NCBI GenBank assembly: GCA_050951845.1
Contig: JBMNJV010000003.1
Coordinates: forward strand, 1-64,000
Origin: UBA5436 sp050951845
Lineage (GTDB): Bacteria; Bacillota; Clostridia; Saccharofermentanales; DTU023
Direction: 5' to 3'
DNA: 64,000 nt
A model generated the notes under the pieces. It saw only the letters and a program-made list of their open reading frames with translations. It had not been told where the DNA came from and ran no database searches. Of the stretch, positions 60,927 to 64,000 are shown piece by piece. Positions within the stretch are counted from its first letter, which is position 1. Each line of letters begins with the position of its first letter. The position numbers were made by a program, and so were the translations under genes.

Positions 60927-61760
60927 ATGATAGAATCACATGAAATAATTACTGTTGACGGTATACGTTATATCAGGATCCCGGAGCTTTTACAAGCCGG
61001 ATTGAATCATGTTTTTACAACTTCAGATTTAAATATGCGACCTGAAGGTTCAAAAATGAATCAGCGTTTTGCAGATAATTTAGAAGAAATATATCATGCT
61101 ATGGAAATAGAACCCGACCAATTCTATTTTATGGAACAAGAACACTCTGATTGGGTTTCAATAGTTGACGAGAAAGAACTCGGGCGAAGATATCCTTTTG
61201 GTCATCGTGCGATGGGGATTGATGCATTAGTTACAAGTCAAAGATATTTTGTCTTATGTTCAACTGTGGCGGACTGTGCCCCGGTGTTATTATTTGATCC
61301 TGTGCAAAAAGTCCAAGCCAACATTCATTCCGGCTGGAAAGGAACACTTGCAAAAATTGCTTCAAAAGCCGTGAAAAATATGGTGATGCGTTATCAAACC
61401 GATCCTGCGGATATAATTGTCGGCATCGGTCCTCATATCGAACGTGAAAATTATGAAATTCAGGATGATGTCGTAGAACTCTTTTATGGAGGATTTGCCA
61501 ACTACGAAGAAATAATTTTCAGGGATGAAAACGGCAAGCGTACGCTGGATTTACGCAAGGCTATCGCCAGCTCTTTAGTTAAAGACGGTGTACTAAAAGA
61601 TAACATCTATTATGTCGGTCTTTCTACTTTTGCCGAAAATGAGCTGTTCCATTCATATCGTCGTGACGGTGAAGACTATGGAGCGAATTCCGCGGTCAGT
61701 TCGATGATGTTGCCGGGAGAATTAATTGATGATCCTGATGCAGATGAAGAAGAGGAGTAG
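60927..61760 (+). CDS. pgeF: Peptidoglycan editing factor PgeF (laccase-domain, YfiH family)
   Basis: Protein of 277 residues with YfiH signatures: MEQEHSDWV (metal His), TVADCAPVLLFDP (Cys), HSGWKGTLAKI (His) and VGIGPHIERENYEI. This zinc/copper enzyme was described as a polyphenol oxidase and later as an editing factor removing faulty L-Ser-containing peptidoglycan precursors. AAAGGA lies 8 bases before the ATG. The C-terminus is strongly acidic (DDPDADEEEE). Confidence 0.92.
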   Translation: MIESHEIITVDGIRYIRIPELLQAGLNHVFTTSDLNMRPEGSKMNQRFADNLEEIYHAMEIEPDQFYFMEQEHSDWVSIVDEKELGRRYPFGHRAMGIDALVTSQRYFVLCSTVADCAPVLLFDPVQKVQANIHSGWKGTLAKIASKAVKNMVMRYQTDPADIIVGIGPHIERENYEIQDDVVELFYGGFANYEEIIFRDENGKRTLDLRKAIASSLVKDGVLKDNIYYVGLSTFAENELFHSYRRDGEDYGANSAVSSMMLPGELIDDPDADEEEE

Positions 61761-61818
61761 TTCTGTTTACTGCAAATGTGACGGAAATTAATTTCCTGTA
61801 ATTTAGAGCAATCCGGTC

Positions 61819-62478
61819 TTAATGCTGCTTATAGTAAGTGATTGCTAATTGAGTCCGATCCCTTAAATTTAATTTTTCCAGGATGGTTGAGAGATAGTTG
61901 CGGATAGTACCTTCACTAAAGTGTAAAGCTTCCGCAATCTCTCGATTATTTTTGCCCTCGGCAATCAATTCCACAATCGTATATTCTGTTTCTGATAATA
62001 TTGCGAAGACATTGTCTTTGGCTTGATTGTCTGTTTTATGTTTTGCAGCTTTATCTAATAAAGGCGGTAATTTTTCTATGATCTCATCGCCGAATACTCT
62101 CTGACCGCGTTCAATTGCATAAAGTGCCGGCAAAACATTTTTTACACTCGATTTCATCAAATAACCTTTGGCACCGATACGCAGAGCCTGCATGATATAT
62201 TCTTCGTCTAAAAAGGTCGTCAGATAAAGAATTTTCGCTTCAGGATGATTTGCCAAAATAATTTTACCTGCTTCCAGTCCGTCCAATCCCGGCATTCTGA
62301 TATCTAACAAAACTATATCCGGACGGTATTTGTCATATAGTTCAACTGCTGCTTGTCCGTCATGTCCGATTGCCAATACCTCAATCGGTTCTGTGCCTTG
62401 CTGAATAGATCCCTGTACGGCAATCGTAGCTAAGCTTTCACAGACTAAGGCATCATCATCAATAATAATTATTTTCAT
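61819..62478 (-). CDS. NarL/LuxR-type response regulator
   Basis: Protein of 219 residues. The receiver domain (1-120) has DDD (7-9), phosphoacceptor Asp 59 (VLLDIRMPG), Thr in YLTTF and Lys in MKSS. The C-terminal LuxR helix-turn-helix contains LSETEYTIVELIAEGKNNRE, then IAEALHFSEGTIRNYLSTIL. Its start overlaps the stop of the histidine-kinase gene by 4 bases; same operon. Likely target: the divergent ABC operon at 63906. Confidence 0.93.
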   Translation of the reverse strand: MKIIIIDDDALVCESLATIAVQGSIQQGTEPIEVLAIGHDGQAAVELYDKYRPDIVLLDIRMPGLDGLEAGKIILANHPEAKILYLTTFLDEEYIMQALRIGAKGYLMKSSVKNVLPALYAIERGQRVFGDEIIEKLPPLLDKAAKHKTDNQAKDNVFAILSETEYTIVELIAEGKNNREIAEALHFSEGTIRNYLSTILEKLNLRDRTQLAITYYKQH

Positions 62479-63584
62479 AAAATTTTTCCTTTATCCAAAC
62501 TATTATTAATCGGCAGACGAACAAAAATCCGAAAACCGTTTTCAGTAGAAAAATTTGCAATTCCTCCGAGCAGAATTGCCCGTTCTTCAATATTGAACAA
62601 ACCGAGACCGCTCTTATTTTCAATATTACCTGTTTTTCCGTTGTCTATAATTAATAAAATATAATTGTTTGCGACTTGGCTTAAACTGATTCTGATTAAA
62701 TCCGCATCGGAATGCTTGGCCGTATTGGCTAACGCTTCCCGGGTGATCGACATAATTGCCCGGATTGTATTGTTGTCCGGCTCTTTTTCGATTTTTACAC
62801 TCAAGTCAACTTTACAGAATTTGTAATTGTCAGCTAAATTATGCAGAATGCTTTCGATTGAAATTGATTCACGATGTAAATTATGCACACTCTCACGAAT
62901 TTGCTCCATTGCCTCATCCAATGTTGCATGCAGAACTTTAATTTCAGATTGCTCATCTTCCGCCATTGTATATTCCAAAGCTCCGATTTGCACGAGTGCG
63001 CTGGTCAATTTATGCCCTACATTATCGTGGATTTCCCGGGCAATTCGATTGCGCTCTTCCAATATGCTGTTTTCTTTTTCGATTTCTTGTTGTTCCAAAA
63101 GATATTTGTTTTGCCGGCGCAAGGTCCGGGTTGTTAAAGTGTTTTGGTCTACTGTATCAATAAAAATCCGGCTTAAACTGAGATAAGAAGTGGTTAAATT
63201 CTTTAATAATATAGAAAAACCGCAATTAATCAACATCAGACAAAAAGCATATATGTTGTAATTTGGTGCGCTGAAAATCAGGAAACAACTGAACAAAATC
63301 CAAAGTTGATCCCAGCGCGTGTAATAGTAGACGATTAAAGGTAATCCGGCGAAAGTTGCAGGCAAGATAAAATCAAGACCGATTAAAGCCAGAAAAAACA
63401 GATAACTTAAAGGTAAAGCAAAACGGGCAAATTTTTGATTTTTATGCTCACCGATTAAATATAGAACTGAATAAAAAAACAAAGCCAGAAAAATTGAAAA
63501 AACAATTAATTCATTGGTTTTTGCAATCAGAGCGGTTATTATTGCACAGCAGGTTATTAATGTCAGATTGATAAAATTTTTCAT
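62475..63584 (-). CDS. Sensor histidine kinase (HisKA_3 type)
   Basis: Protein of 369 residues with about five N-terminal membrane helices (to about residue 128) and only short outside loops, as in intramembrane-sensing kinases. A coiled coil leads to HisKA_3 with RIAREIHDNVGHKLTSALVQ (phosphoacceptor His 186). The HATPase domain has REALANTAKHSDAD, IDNGKTG and GLGLFNIEERAILLGG. It phosphorylates the response regulator encoded next. Similar to LiaS/DesK-type sensors of the membrane. Confidence 0.92.
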   Translation of the reverse strand: MKNFINLTLITCCAIITALIAKTNELIVFSIFLALFFYSVLYLIGEHKNQKFARFALPLSYLFFLALIGLDFILPATFAGLPLIVYYYTRWDQLWILFSCFLIFSAPNYNIYAFCLMLINCGFSILLKNLTTSYLSLSRIFIDTVDQNTLTTRTLRRQNKYLLEQQEIEKENSILEERNRIAREIHDNVGHKLTSALVQIGALEYTMAEDEQSEIKVLHATLDEAMEQIRESVHNLHRESISIESILHNLADNYKFCKVDLSVKIEKEPDNNTIRAIMSITREALANTAKHSDADLIRISLSQVANNYILLIIDNGKTGNIENKSGLGLFNIEERAILLGGIANFSTENGFRIFVRLPINNSLDKGKIL

Positions 63585-63905
63585 TACTTCAAGTATTTCC
63601 GAATTTCCTATTTTCAGCTTTCGATAATGTATGAACTTTCAAATGATTTCAAAATTCAATTATTGCTGATCAGTTGATGACATTTGTCATTTCAGATTGT
63701 GACAGTTTTCAATATGCAACTTTGATTACATGTTTTAAGCTATATTCAGACTTGAGCGGAACCTGATTGAACTAAGTCTGATCAAAGCAAAAACAATCAG
63801 GATGTGAAGTCGGTTAACTATAAACATATAATAACAAATTTAAGAGAATAGCAAACAAGAATACGCACAATAAAATAGCGAAACCATGCAGCAGGAGGTG
63901 AACAA
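63585..63905. promoter_or_regulatory. Divergent regulatory region between kinase and ABC operons
   Basis: The perfect inverted repeat ATGACA-TT-TGTCAT lies at 63677-63690, close to a second TGTGACAG word; it is a good candidate response-regulator site. GCAGGAGGTGAACAA is the ribosome site of the ABC gene. No other gene. Confidence 0.55.
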
Positions 63906-64000
63906 ATGAAAACAAAGCAAGAAACAGCAGTAAAAGTTGATAATTTAGTGAAACGCTATAAAGAATTAGTAGCAATAGATCATTTGAGTCTGGAAATTTA
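63906..64000 (+). CDS. ABC transporter ATP-binding protein, 5-prime end only
   Basis: Partial: 31 codons before the window ends, MKTKQETAVKVDNLVKRYKE followed by LVAIDHLSLEI. This is the normal N-terminus of an ABC ATPase (VxxLxKxYxxxxAxxxxSxxI). AGGAGGTG lies 6 bases before the ATG. The divergent two-component system next to it is the likely regulator. Confidence 0.8.
   Translation, partial: MKTKQETAVKVDNLVKRYKELVAIDHLSLEI

Overview
The window is AT-rich chromosomal DNA of a low-G+C Bacillota bacterium, most likely an anaerobic clostridial lineage. The main evidence is the conserved block tmk - darA - holB - ricT (a Gram-positive arrangement), a TPKTG-type sortase-anchored surface protein, a CtsR-type operator in front of hsp20, a YtrA-type GntR/ABC operon, and the absence of obvious respiratory genes. 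I cannot name the species from the sequence.

Left third (1-11 kb): an accessory region full of decay. It holds an ABC-F ribosome-protection-type ATPase, an intact DUF4143 ATPase and a large Thr/Pro-stalk wall protein. Between them lie relics: a frameshifted GNAT gene, three C-terminal pieces of serine recombinases, an IS3-type orfA cut off inside recombinase DNA, a Fic gene without its catalytic core, and a DUF4143 tail. Short dispersed and tandem repeats fill the gaps. A 92-bp tandem repeat family first appears at 9.8 kb and returns at 23.6 kb and 41.3 kb.

11.9-21.5 kb: three consecutive paralogous membrane proteins of about 1030 residues, each with many membrane helices, a GAF-like region, a degenerate GGDEF domain and an intact-looking EAL domain. 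They are probably c-di-GMP phosphodiesterases. The C-terminal halves of copies 1 and 3 are nearly identical at the DNA level while their N-terminal halves have diverged.

21.5-43.9 kb: mostly single genes and small operons. They include a lipoprotein, two alpha/beta hydrolases, a zinc-ribbon/TPM-domain membrane pair, GNAT enzymes, an S51 peptidase, Hsp20, a CAP-domain secreted protein, an ABC-2 transporter, nicotinamidase, a flavodoxin-fold reductase, an XRE regulator, a CPBP protease, endonuclease IV, a ferritin-like protein, CorA and an orphan DNA methyltransferase.

44-49 kb: tRNA-Leu and initiator tRNA-Met behind a strong promoter, then an opine-dehydrogenase-like gene directly followed by a fused cobalamin-binding/GlmE-like mutase, then an SDR. 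I regard the dehydrogenase-mutase pair as the best candidate here for an undescribed metabolic system.

49-64 kb: a YtrA-like regulator with ABC exporter and a 40-bp palindromic operator, tRNA-Thr, the housekeeping cluster tmk-darA-holB-ricT-tex-murI, an M18 aminopeptidase, PgeF, and a NarL-type two-component system divergent from an ABC ATPase gene that runs off the window end.
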